DNA from: an uncultured Serinicoccus sp.
GTDB lineage: Bacteria > Actinomycetota > Actinomycetes > Actinomycetales > Dermatophilaceae
Direction: 5' to 3'
Assembly: GCF_947487915.1 (NCBI RefSeq)
Contig: NZ_CANKYH010000008.1
Location: 124,001-188,000 of the forward strand
DNA length: 64,000 nucleotides
Positions within the stretch are counted from its first letter, which is position 1. Each line of letters starts with the position of its first letter. Positions 49,265-57,732 of this stretch are shown here, piece by piece. A program made the translations under genes and the position numbers. The notes beneath the pieces are model-generated. The model was not told where the DNA came from. It did not search any database and was given only the letters and a program-made list of their open reading frames with translations.

Positions 49265-50529
49265 CGCGCCAGCTCCTCGCGCAGCCGCGCGACGTACCAC
49301 GCGACGAAGGACTCCACCTGGCGCTCGCTGGGCGAGTAGGGGCCGGGGACGTAGGCCGGGTCGGCCACGCCCTGCTGGGCGCGGGCGCAGAACTCGGCGT
49401 CCTCCTCGTTGGTGTGGTCCCAGACCTGGGTGAGCCGTTCCAGGTCGTAGTCCTCTCCCTCGACGGCGTCCTCGTGGACCAGCCAGGTGGTGCGCACCAG
49501 CGTCCGGTCCGCCGCCAGCGGCAGGACCGCGAAGGTCACGACGTGGTCGGAGAGGAAGTGGAACCACCCGTTGGGCTGGGTGTGCACCGAGGCGCGGCCC
49601 AGCCGCGGGGTGTCGAAGTCGGCGAGGAGCCGACGGCTGGCCACCGTGCCGTCGAGCGTGTAGGACTCGCCGGCGCCGTCCAGTGCCTCCCGCTGCACCC
49701 GGAACGCCGTGACCCGCTGCTCCTCCAGCGCCTCCACCTCGGCGAACGCCATCCCGCGCTCCAGGCAGGCGGTCTCGAGCTCGGCCTCGGCCGCGAGGTA
49801 GCGCTGGTGCGCCGGCATGAGCCGGGCCGGGATGCGGTCCGGGTCGTAGCCGTAGGTCGGGAAGAAGGTGCAGGTGAGCTCGGGGTGCCCGCCCTCGCAG
49901 TGGTAGCACTCCCGGTTGTTCTCCATCACCAGCTTCCAGTTGGCGTGCTCGACCAGGTCGTGCTGGGCGGCGACCTTGGTGCGCAGCGGCATGTGCGGGT
50001 CGAGGTAGGGCGCGATGGTGCCGGTCAGCTCCTCCACGTCGGCCGGCGGCTCGTCGGCGAGGCAGACGAAGACCAGCCCGGACACGGTGCGCACGTGCAC
50101 CCGCCGCAGCCCGAAGCAGGACCGGTCGAAGGTGGGGGCCTGGTCGCCGGCGTGCAGCAGGGTGCCGTCGGTGGCGTAGGTCCACCGGTGGTAGCCGCAG
50201 ACGATGTTGCCCACCGATCCGGAGCGCTCGGTGAGCACCCGGGAGCCCCGGTGCCGGCAGACGTTGCGCAGCGCGCTGACCTCCTCGTCGTCGTCGCGCA
50301 CGATGATCACCGAGTGCGGGCCGAGGTCGACGGTGACGAAGTCGCCGGGCTCGCGGATCTCGGCCTCGGTCGCCACGAAGATCCAGCAGCGGGCCCACAC
50401 CGCTGCCAGGTCGGCGTCGTAGACCTCCTGACTGGTGTAGAACGCGGCGTCCAGGCTGAAGCCCGGCGCGCGGCGGGCGACGAGCCCGGCGAGGTCGGTC
50501 GCCTCGGGGGCGGAGGTCAGGGTGGTCAT
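49261..50529 (-). CDS. Rieske non-haem iron oxygenase (GbcA-like betaine demethylase)
   Basis: 422 residues. Rieske ligands are Cys91/His93 (CRHRGSRV) and Cys111/His114 (CGYHRW). The mononuclear iron motif is in ENNRECYHCEGGHPEL, with His210 and His215. The sequence around this site matches GbcA/stachydrine demethylases, which oxidatively remove a methyl group as formaldehyde from quaternary amines such as glycine betaine or proline betaine. The ferredoxin reductase is encoded next and coupled by overlap; the DgcA-like flavoprotein precedes it by 24 bp. Which betaine is used cannot be told. Confidence 0.85.
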   Translation of the reverse strand: MTTLTSAPEATDLAGLVARRAPGFSLDAAFYTSQEVYDADLAAVWARCWIFVATEAEIREPGDFVTVDLGPHSVIIVRDDDEEVSALRNVCRHRGSRVLTERSGSVGNIVCGYHRWTYATDGTLLHAGDQAPTFDRSCFGLRRVHVRTVSGLVFVCLADEPPADVEELTGTIAPYLDPHMPLRTKVAAQHDLVEHANWKLVMENNRECYHCEGGHPELTCTFFPTYGYDPDRIPARLMPAHQRYLAAEAELETACLERGMAFAEVEALEEQRVTAFRVQREALDGAGESYTLDGTVASRRLLADFDTPRLGRASVHTQPNGWFHFLSDHVVTFAVLPLAADRTLVRTTWLVHEDAVEGEDYDLERLTQVWDHTNEEDAEFCARAQQGVADPAYVPGPYSPSERQVESFVAWYVARLREELAR

Positions 50530-50553
50530 GGGGTCCTCCTTCGGGTATGCCGC

Positions 50554-52620
50554 TCAGACGGCCAGGCAGAGGCGCAGGGCGTCGTAGATCGCGGCGTGGA
50601 TGTTGCGGCTGGCGACCGCGTCGCCGATCCGGAAGAGCTGGAAGCCCCGGGCGGGGCCGGTGGGCAGGGCGGACCCCGCGGCGCCGGCCCCGACCAGCTG
50701 GGGCCGGACGTCCAGCAGCGCGGCGTGGTCGACCGCGCCGGCGTTGACCGAGAGCGGCACGAGCTGGTGGTAGAGGTCGTCCAGCGGCAGGGTGCCGTGC
50801 TCCACGACCACCTGGTCGACCCGGCGCGACACCTCCGCGCCGGAGTAGTCGTGGCGCAGCCGCGCGACCAGGCCGCCCTCGGGGTGGCGGGTGACCCCGA
50901 CCAGCCGGGTGGCGAGGGTGACCGCGACCGCGTGCTCGTCGAAGGCCCGCAGGTAGGCCGGGGAGTTCATCCCGCCGACCAGCGGGGCGAGCATCCGCTC
51001 GGGCGTGACGAACTCCACCCGCGCCCCCCGGGCGGCGAGCAGCTCGGCGGCGTCCACCCCCGGCTCGGCACCGTTGTCGTCGTAGACGAGCACGGTGCCC
51101 CCGGCAGGCACCTCCCCGGCCATGACGTCCCACGTGTCCTTCACCAGCCCGGCGCCCTCGAGGAGGAACTCGTGGTTCGGCATCCCTCCGGTGGCGACGA
51201 CGACGACGTCCGGCTCCTCCGCGAGCACCGTCTCCACCTCCGCGTAGACGCCGAGGCGGAGGTCCACCCCGAGGTGCTTGAGCTCGCTGACCCGCCAGTC
51301 GACGACCCCGATGAGGTCGCGCCGGCGGCCGGGTCGCGAGGCCAGCTTGACCTGCCCCCCGGGCAGGTCGTCGGCCTCGAGGACGACGACGTCGTGCCCG
51401 CGCTCGCCGAGCACCCGGCCGGCCTCCAGGCCGGCCGGACCGGCCCCCACGACCACGACCTTGCGACGCGCCGGTGCCGGGGGGACGACGTGGCTCAGGG
51501 TGAGCTCGCGCCCGGTCGCCGGGTTGTGCAGGCACTTGGCGTCACCGGACTCGTAGATCGCGTCCAGGCAGTAGTTGGCCCCGACGCAGGGCCGCACCCG
51601 GTCCTCCTCGCCCGCGGCGATCTTGGCCACGAGGTAGGGGTCGGCCATCTGCGGGCGGGTCATCCCCACGAGGTCGAGCAGCCCGTCGCGGATCGCGTGC
51701 CGGGCGGTGGCCGCGTCGGTGATCCGCGAGGCGTGCATGACGGGGATGTCGACCTCGCGCCGGATCTCCCCGGCGAAGTCGAGGAAGGGCGCGGAGGGGG
51801 TGCCCATCGAGGGGATGACCCGGGCGAGCGTCGCGTCGCTCTCGATGGTGCCCTTGATGACGCTGAGGAGGTCGACGCCGTCCTGCGTGAACGCCCGCAG
51901 CGCGGTGAGCGCCTCCTCACGCTGCAGCCCGTCGGGCCGGTCCTCGTCCATGGACATGCGGATCGCCAGGACCGGCTCCGGCCCCAGGGCGGCGCGGACC
52001 GCGCGGACGACCCGCCGCGGGAACGCCATCCGGTGCTCCAGGGAGCCGCCCCACTCGTCGTCGCGGTGGTTGGTCGCGGGGGAGAGGAAGGCGTCCAGCA
52101 GGTGCCCGTAGCTCTGCAGCTCGATGCCGTCCAGGCCGCCCTCGACGCAGCGCTGGGCCGCGCTCACGTAGTCGTCGACGATCCGGTCGAGGTCCCACGC
52201 CTCGGCGACCTTGGGGAAGGCCCGGTGCGCCGGCTCGCGCAGCGGCGAGGGGAAGACCGTGGGCAGCCAGTCGGCGGTGTAGTTGCTGGTCCGCCGGCCC
52301 AGGTGGGTGACCTGGCACATGACGGCGGCGCCCTCCTCGTGCACGGCGTCGGTGAGGCGGCGCATCCAGGGCACGATCTCGTCGCGGTGCAGCTCGAGGT
52401 TGCCGAAGGCCGGCGGGCTGTCGCGGGCCACGACGGCCGAGCCGCCGATCATGGTGAGCCCGACCCCGCCGCGGGCCTTCTCGAGGTGGTAGGCGAGGTA
52501 GCGCTCGCGCGGCAGCCCGCCCTCGGCGTAGGCCGGCTCGTGGCTCGTGCTGACGACCCGGTTGCGCAGCCGGAGGCCCTTGATCGTGAAGGGGTCCAGG
52601 AGCGGGTCCAGCGTGCGCAT
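50554..52620 (-). CDS. DgcA-like OYE flavoprotein (dimethylglycine/dimethylproline demethylase)
   Basis: 688 residues, the 2,4-dienoyl-CoA reductase/trimethylamine dehydrogenase architecture. The N-terminal ~370 residues are the FMN barrel (PFTIKGLRLRNRVVSTSHEP; ELQSYGHLLDAFLSPATNHR). A Cys motif CVGANYC and Cys at DAKCLHNPATG near 370-395 replace the four-Cys iron-sulfur site of other members with three visible Cys. FAD and NAD domains follow (VVVVGAGPAGLEAGRVLGERG). It likely removes the second methyl group after the Rieske step. ATG at 52618-52620. First gene of the operon, divergent from a LysR gene that probably controls it. Confidence 0.83.
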   Translation of the reverse strand: MRTLDPLLDPFTIKGLRLRNRVVSTSHEPAYAEGGLPRERYLAYHLEKARGGVGLTMIGGSAVVARDSPPAFGNLELHRDEIVPWMRRLTDAVHEEGAAVMCQVTHLGRRTSNYTADWLPTVFPSPLREPAHRAFPKVAEAWDLDRIVDDYVSAAQRCVEGGLDGIELQSYGHLLDAFLSPATNHRDDEWGGSLEHRMAFPRRVVRAVRAALGPEPVLAIRMSMDEDRPDGLQREEALTALRAFTQDGVDLLSVIKGTIESDATLARVIPSMGTPSAPFLDFAGEIRREVDIPVMHASRITDAATARHAIRDGLLDLVGMTRPQMADPYLVAKIAAGEEDRVRPCVGANYCLDAIYESGDAKCLHNPATGRELTLSHVVPPAPARRKVVVVGAGPAGLEAGRVLGERGHDVVVLEADDLPGGQVKLASRPGRRRDLIGVVDWRVSELKHLGVDLRLGVYAEVETVLAEEPDVVVVATGGMPNHEFLLEGAGLVKDTWDVMAGEVPAGGTVLVYDDNGAEPGVDAAELLAARGARVEFVTPERMLAPLVGGMNSPAYLRAFDEHAVAVTLATRLVGVTRHPEGGLVARLRHDYSGAEVSRRVDQVVVEHGTLPLDDLYHQLVPLSVNAGAVDHAALLDVRPQLVGAGAAGSALPTGPARGFQLFRIGDAVASRNIHAAIYDALRLCLAV

Positions 52621-52666
52621 ACCGCGAGTCTGCGGCGCGGGCGGTCGTGCGCACCAGCGCCGGAAA

Positions 52667-52684
52667 GTGCACGGTGTCGTGCAC
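52667..52684. promoter_or_regulatory. candidate LysR operator
   Basis: GTGCAC-N6-GTGCAC at 52667-52684, in the 73-bp gap between the demethylase operon and the LysR gene. GTGCGCAC at 52647-52654 is a possible second half-site. The T-N11-A layout fits LysR-type control. Confidence 0.5.
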
Positions 52685-52693
52685 ACTGGCTGC

Positions 52694-53632
52694 ATGATCG
52701 ACCGGCGCCTGCAGGTGCTGCGGATGGTGGCGCAGCGCGGCACCGTCACGGGCGCCGCCGAGGCCCTGAGCTACACCCCCTCCGCGGTCTCCCAGCAGCT
52801 GCGGACCCTGGGCCGGGAGCTCGGGGTCGAGCTGCTCGTCCACGACGGTCGCGGGGTCCGGCTCAGCCCGGCGGCCCAGGTCCTCCTGGACCGCACCGAC
52901 GAGCTGGTGTCCCGGTGGGAGGAGATCCGCGCCGAGGTCGCCCGGGTGGCCGAGACCGGCGGCGGGGTGCTGCGACTGGCCGGCTTCTCCACTGCCGCCT
53001 CCGCGCTGCTGCCGCCGGTGGCCGCCCGGGTGCGCGCCGAGCTCGGGGGAGAGGTGCAGATCGTCGAGGCCGACCCGGAGGAGTGCTTCGAGCTGCTGCT
53101 CACCGGGCGCGCGGACGTGGCGGTCGTCGTCGCGGTCGCCACGCTGCCGGCCAGCACCGACCCGCGCTTCGAGCAGCGCCACCTGCTCGACGACCCGATC
53201 GACCTGCTCGTCCCGGAAGGCCACCCGCTGGCGGGGCAGGAGTCGGTCGCCCTGCGGGACCTGGCGGCCGAGCGCTGGATCATGGACCGTCCCGGGCGGC
53301 CCTACCACGAGCTGCTCCAGACGGCGTGCACCGGCGCCGGTTTCACGCCGTCCGTCGCGCACTACGCCGCCGAGTGGGACACCGGCGCGGCCCTGGTCGG
53401 CGCCGGCCTGGGCATCGCCCTGGTGCCGCGCCTCGCGCACGTCCCCGCGGCCTACCCGGTCGTCCGGGTCCCGCTGCACGGCGACCCCGCCCCGGCCCGG
53501 CACCTGCGCACCGGCATCCGTCGCGGCAGTGCCGGCCACCCCTCGGTGGCCGCCGCGCTCCGGGCGCTGGAGGACGTGGCCGCTCCCCGGCGCCGACCCG
53601 GCACGGGGCCGGCCGCCCCTCAGCCCGCGTAG
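52694..53632 (+). CDS. LysR-family regulator of the demethylase operon
   Basis: 312 residues. Helix-turn-helix RLQVLRMVAQRGTVTGAAEALSYTPSAVSQQL spans residues ~4-36. The effector-binding domain (LRLAGFSTAASALLPP onward) is standard for LysR. The ATG at 52694 follows the operator by ten bases. Divergence from the Rieske/DgcA operon suggests it activates that operon in response to a betaine. The last 13 bp overlap the convergent LysR gene. Confidence 0.9.
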   Translation: MIDRRLQVLRMVAQRGTVTGAAEALSYTPSAVSQQLRTLGRELGVELLVHDGRGVRLSPAAQVLLDRTDELVSRWEEIRAEVARVAETGGGVLRLAGFSTAASALLPPVAARVRAELGGEVQIVEADPEECFELLLTGRADVAVVVAVATLPASTDPRFEQRHLLDDPIDLLVPEGHPLAGQESVALRDLAAERWIMDRPGRPYHELLQTACTGAGFTPSVAHYAAEWDTGAALVGAGLGIALVPRLAHVPAAYPVVRVPLHGDPAPARHLRTGIRRGSAGHPSVAAALRALEDVAAPRRRPGTGPAAPQPA

Positions 53633-54483
53633 GCCTCCCGCGCCAGGGAGAGCAGCTCGTCCAGGACGCTGGGCGGGTCCTCGCGCCACCAGATGAGCAG
53701 CACCTCGACGGGTGGGGCGTCGCGGACCGGGCGGAAGACGACGCCGCGCCGGGAGTACTGCGCCGCCGTCGCCTGCGAGGTCAGCCCGACCGCGCGGCCG
53801 GCGGCGATGACGGTCAGCCACTCGTCGGTGCCGCGCACCTCGCGCCAGGACCCGGGAGCCTGGTCCGCGGACCACAGGTCGGTCGTGGTGGTCCCGGTGG
53901 CGGTGTCCAGCGCCACGGTGCGCCCGGCGAAGTCGGCCAGGCGCAGGCTGCGGCGTCCCGCCAGGTCGTGCTCGGCCGGCAGCGCCGCCATCCGGGACTC
54001 GCGCCCCAGCACGGCCGTGGCGATCTGGGAGACCCGCGGGTCGCGGCGGACCACGGCCAGGTCGACCGTGCCCTCGTTGAGCCCGGCGAACCGGGTCGTC
54101 GTGTTGACGAAGGACAGCTCCGAACCGGGGTGCCGCCGCGCCCACTCGCGCTGCACGGTGGCGGTGTGCGCGCCGAGGGCCGCCCAGGCATACCCCACCC
54201 GCACCTCGCGTCCCTCGTCGTGCGCGGCCCGGACCACGGCCCGCGCCTCCTCGACGCTGGCCCGCGCGTGCCGGAGCACGCGCCGCCCGGCGGTGGTCAC
54301 GGTGACCACGCGGCCGCCGCGCTGCAGCAGCCGCACCCCGAGCGTGCGCTCCAGGGCGCCGACGTGCCGGGAGACGGACGCCTGCGTGGTGCCCAGCGCG
54401 ATGGCGGCGTCGGTGAAGGTGCCCTCCTCGACGACGGCGAGGAAGGAGCGCAGGTCGCGCAGGGACACCTCGGGGATCGGCAT
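53620..54483 (-). CDS. LysR-family regulator divergent from the EamA exporter
   Basis: 287 residues. Helix-turn-helix SLRDLRSFLAVVEEGTFTDAA and TQASVSRHVGALERTLGVRLL (residues ~7-50), then a PBP2-like effector domain. The ATG at 54481-54483 sits inside an operator-like inverted repeat. It probably regulates the divergent EamA-family transporter gene and itself, sensing the exported metabolite. Confidence 0.88.
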   Translation of the reverse strand: MPIPEVSLRDLRSFLAVVEEGTFTDAAIALGTTQASVSRHVGALERTLGVRLLQRGGRVVTVTTAGRRVLRHARASVEEARAVVRAAHDEGREVRVGYAWAALGAHTATVQREWARRHPGSELSFVNTTTRFAGLNEGTVDLAVVRRDPRVSQIATAVLGRESRMAALPAEHDLAGRRSLRLADFAGRTVALDTATGTTTTDLWSADQAPGSWREVRGTDEWLTVIAAGRAVGLTSQATAAQYSRRGVVFRPVRDAPPVEVLLIWWREDPPSVLDELLSLAREAYAG

Positions 54484-54526
54484 ACGAGAAGTGTATGCAG
54501 CGTGCACGCCGTGCATTTTTCGTATG
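54481..54526. promoter_or_regulatory. nested inverted repeats between the LysR and EamA genes
   Basis: Outer arms CATACGA (54481-54487) and TCGTATG (54520-54526) enclose an inner ATGCA...TGCAT pair around GTGCAC. The outer left arm contains the LysR start codon. The layout suggests autoregulation plus control of the divergent gene. Confidence 0.5.
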
Positions 54527-54551
54527 CCTCGCGGGTCCGGAGACTCGGGGG

Positions 54552-55466
54552 ATGTCGATCACCCAGACCCCCGTCAGTGCGCAGGGCGCCGGGTCCGCCG
54601 CGGCCCCGGCGACCGCACCGCGTCGCACCAGCCCGCGCGACGTGCTGCTCATGGTGACCGCGGCCACGAGCACGCAGGTCGGGGCGGCCTGGGGCAGTCA
54701 CGCCTTCGGGGCGATCGGTCCGGCCGGGGTGGTCGCGGTGCGTCAGCTCGTGGCGACCGTGGTGCTGCTGCCGCTCACCCGGCCGGACGTCCGCCGGCTG
54801 ACCCGGGGGCAGTGGGCACGGGTGGTGTGGCTGGCGGCGATGTTCGCCGGGATGAACCTCGGGCTCTACGCCGCGGTCGAGCGGATCGGGCTGGGGCTGG
54901 CGGTGACCCTGGAGTTCCTCGGCCCGCTGGCGGTCGGCCTCCTCGGGTCGAGGTCGGTGCGCGACCTCGCGCTGGCGGCCGTGGCCGGGGTCGGGGTCTA
55001 CGTCCTCGTGCTGCCGGGGCCCAGCAGCGACTACCTCGGCGTGGCCTTCGGGCTGGGCGCGGCGGCGTGCTGGGGCGGCTACATCCTCGCCAACCGCTCG
55101 GTGGGTGCCGCGCTGCCCGGGGTGCAGGGGACGGCGCTCGCGACGGCGGTGTCGGCGACGGCATACCTGCCGGTGCTGGTCTGGTTGGCCCTGACCGACC
55201 GGTTCACCCCCGCGGCGCTCGGCTTCGCGGTCGTGGCGGGCGTGCTCTCCACGGTGGTGCCGTACTCCCTCGACCTGCTGGTGCTGCGCCGGGTCACCGC
55301 GCCGGTGTTCGGGGTCGCGATGAGCGCCCACCCGGTGCTGGCGGCGCTGGTGGGGATGGTGCTGCTGGGGCAGCCGCTCGCCCTGCACGAGTGGGTGGGC
55401 ATGGCGCTGGTCGTGGCCGCCAACGCCGTGACGATGTGGGTCTCCGGGCGCCGGCCTGAGGGGTAG
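54552..55466 (+). CDS. EamA/RhtA-type metabolite exporter
   Basis: 304 residues with ten membrane helices in two EamA repeats (WGSHAFGAIGPAGVVAVRQL; GVYVLVLPGPSSDYLG). The family exports amino acids such as threonine and homoserine, or other metabolites, driven by protons. The ATG at 54552 is preceded by CTCGGGGG. A hydrophilic N-terminal tail of ~28 residues comes before helix 1. Divergent from its likely LysR regulator. Confidence 0.87.
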   Translation: MSITQTPVSAQGAGSAAAPATAPRRTSPRDVLLMVTAATSTQVGAAWGSHAFGAIGPAGVVAVRQLVATVVLLPLTRPDVRRLTRGQWARVVWLAAMFAGMNLGLYAAVERIGLGLAVTLEFLGPLAVGLLGSRSVRDLALAAVAGVGVYVLVLPGPSSDYLGVAFGLGAAACWGGYILANRSVGAALPGVQGTALATAVSATAYLPVLVWLALTDRFTPAALGFAVVAGVLSTVVPYSLDLLVLRRVTAPVFGVAMSAHPVLAALVGMVLLGQPLALHEWVGMALVVAANAVTMWVSGRRPEG

Positions 55467-55501
55467 CGCCCGCTCCGCCACCGGGCCCGCCGGGCCGGGC
55501 T

Positions 55502-55537
55502 GTCGCGACCGTCGAGGCCGTCGCGACCGTCGAGACC
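55502..55537. repeat. 18-bp tandem duplication
   Basis: Two copies of GTCGCGACCGTCGAGRCC (55502-55519 and 55520-55537), differing at one base, in the gap before the SRPBCC gene. TAGGGT follows directly at about 55538 and is a possible -10. Confidence 0.7.
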
Positions 55538-55595
55538 TAGGGTGGTGCGGACGCGACCGACAATCGTGCTCGACCGGTCGGAGGAGGAGGCAGCC

Positions 55596-56057
55596 GTGGC
55601 AGAGCTCGGCGGTGAGGTGAGCCTGCACGTCGACGCACCCCCGGAGCAGGTCTGGGCGCTGGTGAGCGACGTGACCCGGATCGGGGAGTTCAGCCCCGAG
55701 ACCGTGGCGGGCCGGTGGACCGGCGGCTCGACCGGCCCGGAGGTGGGCGCGACCTTCGCGGGCAAGGTGGTGCGCAACGGGGTCGGGCCGACCTACTGGT
55801 CCGCGTGCCGGGTGACCCGGTGCGAGCCGGAGCGCCTCTTCGAGTTCTCGGTCGGGACGAAGAAGGTCGTCGTGAACAACTGGGGCTACCGGCTCCGGCC
55901 CTCGGGGGAGGGCACCGAGGTCACGGAGTACTTCCGGCTCGAGCCGATCCTCCCGCTGCGGCTCTACTGGGCCGTGCTCGGCCGCGCCCGCGGCCGCACC
56001 AACGAGCAGGGCATGCGGACCACGCTGCAGCGGATGAAGGCGGTCCTCGAGGGGTGA
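55596..56057 (+). CDS. SRPBCC family protein
   Basis: 153 residues. The START-type fold opens LHVDAPPEQVWALVSDVTRIGEFSPE and continues with strands around PTYWSACRVTRC and FEFSVGTKKVVVNNW, with a long C-terminal helix. It likely binds a hydrophobic ligand. I start at the GTG at 55596, preceded by GGAGGAGGAGG; an ATG-like start at 55542 is less supported. A strong inverted repeat follows the gene. Confidence 0.78.
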   Translation: MAELGGEVSLHVDAPPEQVWALVSDVTRIGEFSPETVAGRWTGGSTGPEVGATFAGKVVRNGVGPTYWSACRVTRCEPERLFEFSVGTKKVVVNNWGYRLRPSGEGTEVTEYFRLEPILPLRLYWAVLGRARGRTNEQGMRTTLQRMKAVLEG

Positions 56058-56067
56058 CCTCGATGGT

Positions 56068-56131
56068 GGTGCAGAAACGGTGCGGCACGTCCGTCGCCCT
56101 GACGACAGATGTGCCGCACCGTTCCTGCACC
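56068..56131. terminator. 21-bp inverted repeat between convergent genes
   Basis: Arms 56068-56088 and 56111-56131 match at 20 of 21 positions (GGTGCAGAAACGGTGCGGCAC and its near complement), with a 22-base loop containing GTCG/CGAC. It lies 11 bp after the SRPBCC stop and 8 bp from the end of the convergent hydrolase. A bidirectional terminator is likely, though there is no T-run. Confidence 0.65.
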
Positions 56132-56138
56132 AGGGTGG

Positions 56139-57017
56139 TCAGCCGAGGATCGCGCGCAGCGCGGCGGCGAACTCCGCGGGCCTGCCGGCGGGCCGGCCGT
56201 GGAGCTCGCCCATGAAGCCGCCGTGGTCGCCCGGCACCACCACCGCCTCGCCGCCGAGCGCGCGGGCCACCGACCGGGCGGCCCGGGCGGCGAGCGTCTC
56301 GCCGGAGTCCTCGCCCACCGCCAGCACGAGCCGGTCGCCCAGGGCGCGCAACCGCTCCAGGTCGGGCTCGTAGGCGGTGCAGGACCGAAGGTTGCGCAGC
56401 AGCGGGTCGTCGCGGGTGCCGTCGTCGACCACGGGCAGGCCGAAGGCTGCCGGGTCCGGCGCCGGCCGTCGCAGGTAGGCGTCGTCCAGCTCGCCGTCGA
56501 CCATCACCAACGGGATGAACCGTGCCATCGCCGCCCCGTGCCCGTCGCGCTCGTAGGCCCGCCGCACGTCCTCGCACGCGGCGAGCACCACCTCGCGGTC
56601 CGGCACGAAGGCGGCCAGCGGTGGCTCGTGCGCGACCACGCAACGCACATCCTCCGGGTATGCCGAGGCGTGCGCCAGCGCGTTGACGGCACCCCCGCTC
56701 GAGGCGAGGACGTCGACCGGCCCGCCCCCGAGGGCCGCCACGACCCGGTGCAGGTCCTGCGCGTGCTGCTCCGGGGTCAGCGGGCTGGTGCCGGAGGGGT
56801 TGCGGCCCGCACCCCGCGGGTCGAGGGTGACCACCGGCCGGTCGTCGATGAGCTCGGCCAGCGCCGCGAACCCGGCCGCGTCCATGGGGGAGGCGAAGGC
56901 CAGCAGCACCGGCCGGTCGGGCGAGGCGTCCGCGAGCTGGCCGTGCACGTCATACGTGATGAGGTCCTCGCCCTCGTCCACGGTGCGGGTGAGGGTCCTG
57001 CGTGCGGCTGCGGTCAT
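56139..57017 (-). CDS. alpha/beta-fold hydrolase
   Basis: 292 residues. The nucleophile elbow is VLASSGGAVNALA near residue 105, with Ser flanked by Ser/Gly instead of the usual GxSxG first Gly. The acid is probably in LAVGEDSGET near 235 and the His in VVVPGDHGGFMGE near 263. DPRGAGRNPSG near 68 is the oxyanion loop. Substrate unknown. Start is the ATG at 57015-57017. Divergent from another SRPBCC gene. Confidence 0.85.
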   Translation of the reverse strand: MTAAARRTLTRTVDEGEDLITYDVHGQLADASPDRPVLLAFASPMDAAGFAALAELIDDRPVVTLDPRGAGRNPSGTSPLTPEQHAQDLHRVVAALGGGPVDVLASSGGAVNALAHASAYPEDVRCVVAHEPPLAAFVPDREVVLAACEDVRRAYERDGHGAAMARFIPLVMVDGELDDAYLRRPAPDPAAFGLPVVDDGTRDDPLLRNLRSCTAYEPDLERLRALGDRLVLAVGEDSGETLAARAARSVARALGGEAVVVPGDHGGFMGELHGRPAGRPAEFAAALRAILG

Positions 57018-57126
57018 GGGTCCGTCCCGTCCAGGTGGGTGGTCGTGCTCTGCACAGTGAGACACCGCAGGTGCGCCGGACTCATCGCCCTCGACGCGAC
57101 GAGCCCGAGCACGGTTGACTGGCCCC

Positions 57127-57597
57127 ATGAGCACCGAGCAGACGGACCAGACCGAGCAGCGAGTCGTCAGCGCCACCCGTGAGATCGAGGCCCCCGCCGA
57201 GGTGGTCTTCGAGCTGATCGCCGACCCGGCCCGGCAGCCGGAGTGGGACGGCAACGACAACCTGGCCGAGATCGTCCGCGGCGAGCGGGTCCGGGCCGTC
57301 GGCGACGTCTTCTCGATGCGCACGACGAACGACAAGGTGCGCGACAACCACGTCGTGACCTTCGAGGAGGGTCGGCTTATCGCCTGGCGTCCCGCGAGCG
57401 AGGGCCAGGAGCCGGCCGGGCACGAGTGGGTCTGGGAGGTGGAGCCGCTGGGCGAGGGCCGCAGCCGGGTCACCCACACCTACGACTGGACCGGGCTGAC
57501 GGACGAGTCCCGGGTGGCCCGGGCCCGCAGCACGACCGCCGACATGCTCCACGCGTCCCTCGACCGGCTCGCCGAGGTCGCCGCCGCGCAGGCCTGA
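57127..57597 (+). CDS. SRPBCC family protein
   Basis: 156 residues. IEAPAEVVFELIADPARQPEWDGND near residue 20 is the START-type signature, and the C-terminal helix (SRVARARSTTADMLHASLDR) closes the pocket. Similar proteins bind lipids or polyketides. The ATG at 57127 was chosen over one 12 bases upstream because TTGACT and the domain boundary fit better. It is not closely similar to the SRPBCC protein at 55596. Confidence 0.75.
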   Translation: MSTEQTDQTEQRVVSATREIEAPAEVVFELIADPARQPEWDGNDNLAEIVRGERVRAVGDVFSMRTTNDKVRDNHVVTFEEGRLIAWRPASEGQEPAGHEWVWEVEPLGEGRSRVTHTYDWTGLTDESRVARARSTTADMLHASLDRLAEVAAAQA

Positions 57598-57732
57598 CCC
57601 GCAGGCCGGGCCGGCCCTACCGGCCGCCCGGCGGGTCGGCCACGCCCGCGTCGGCCCCCGCTAGACTGGAGGAGCCGCTCGTCGTGCGTCCGCCCCCGGA
57701 CCGGTGCAGCGGCATACCTCCTGACACCACTG

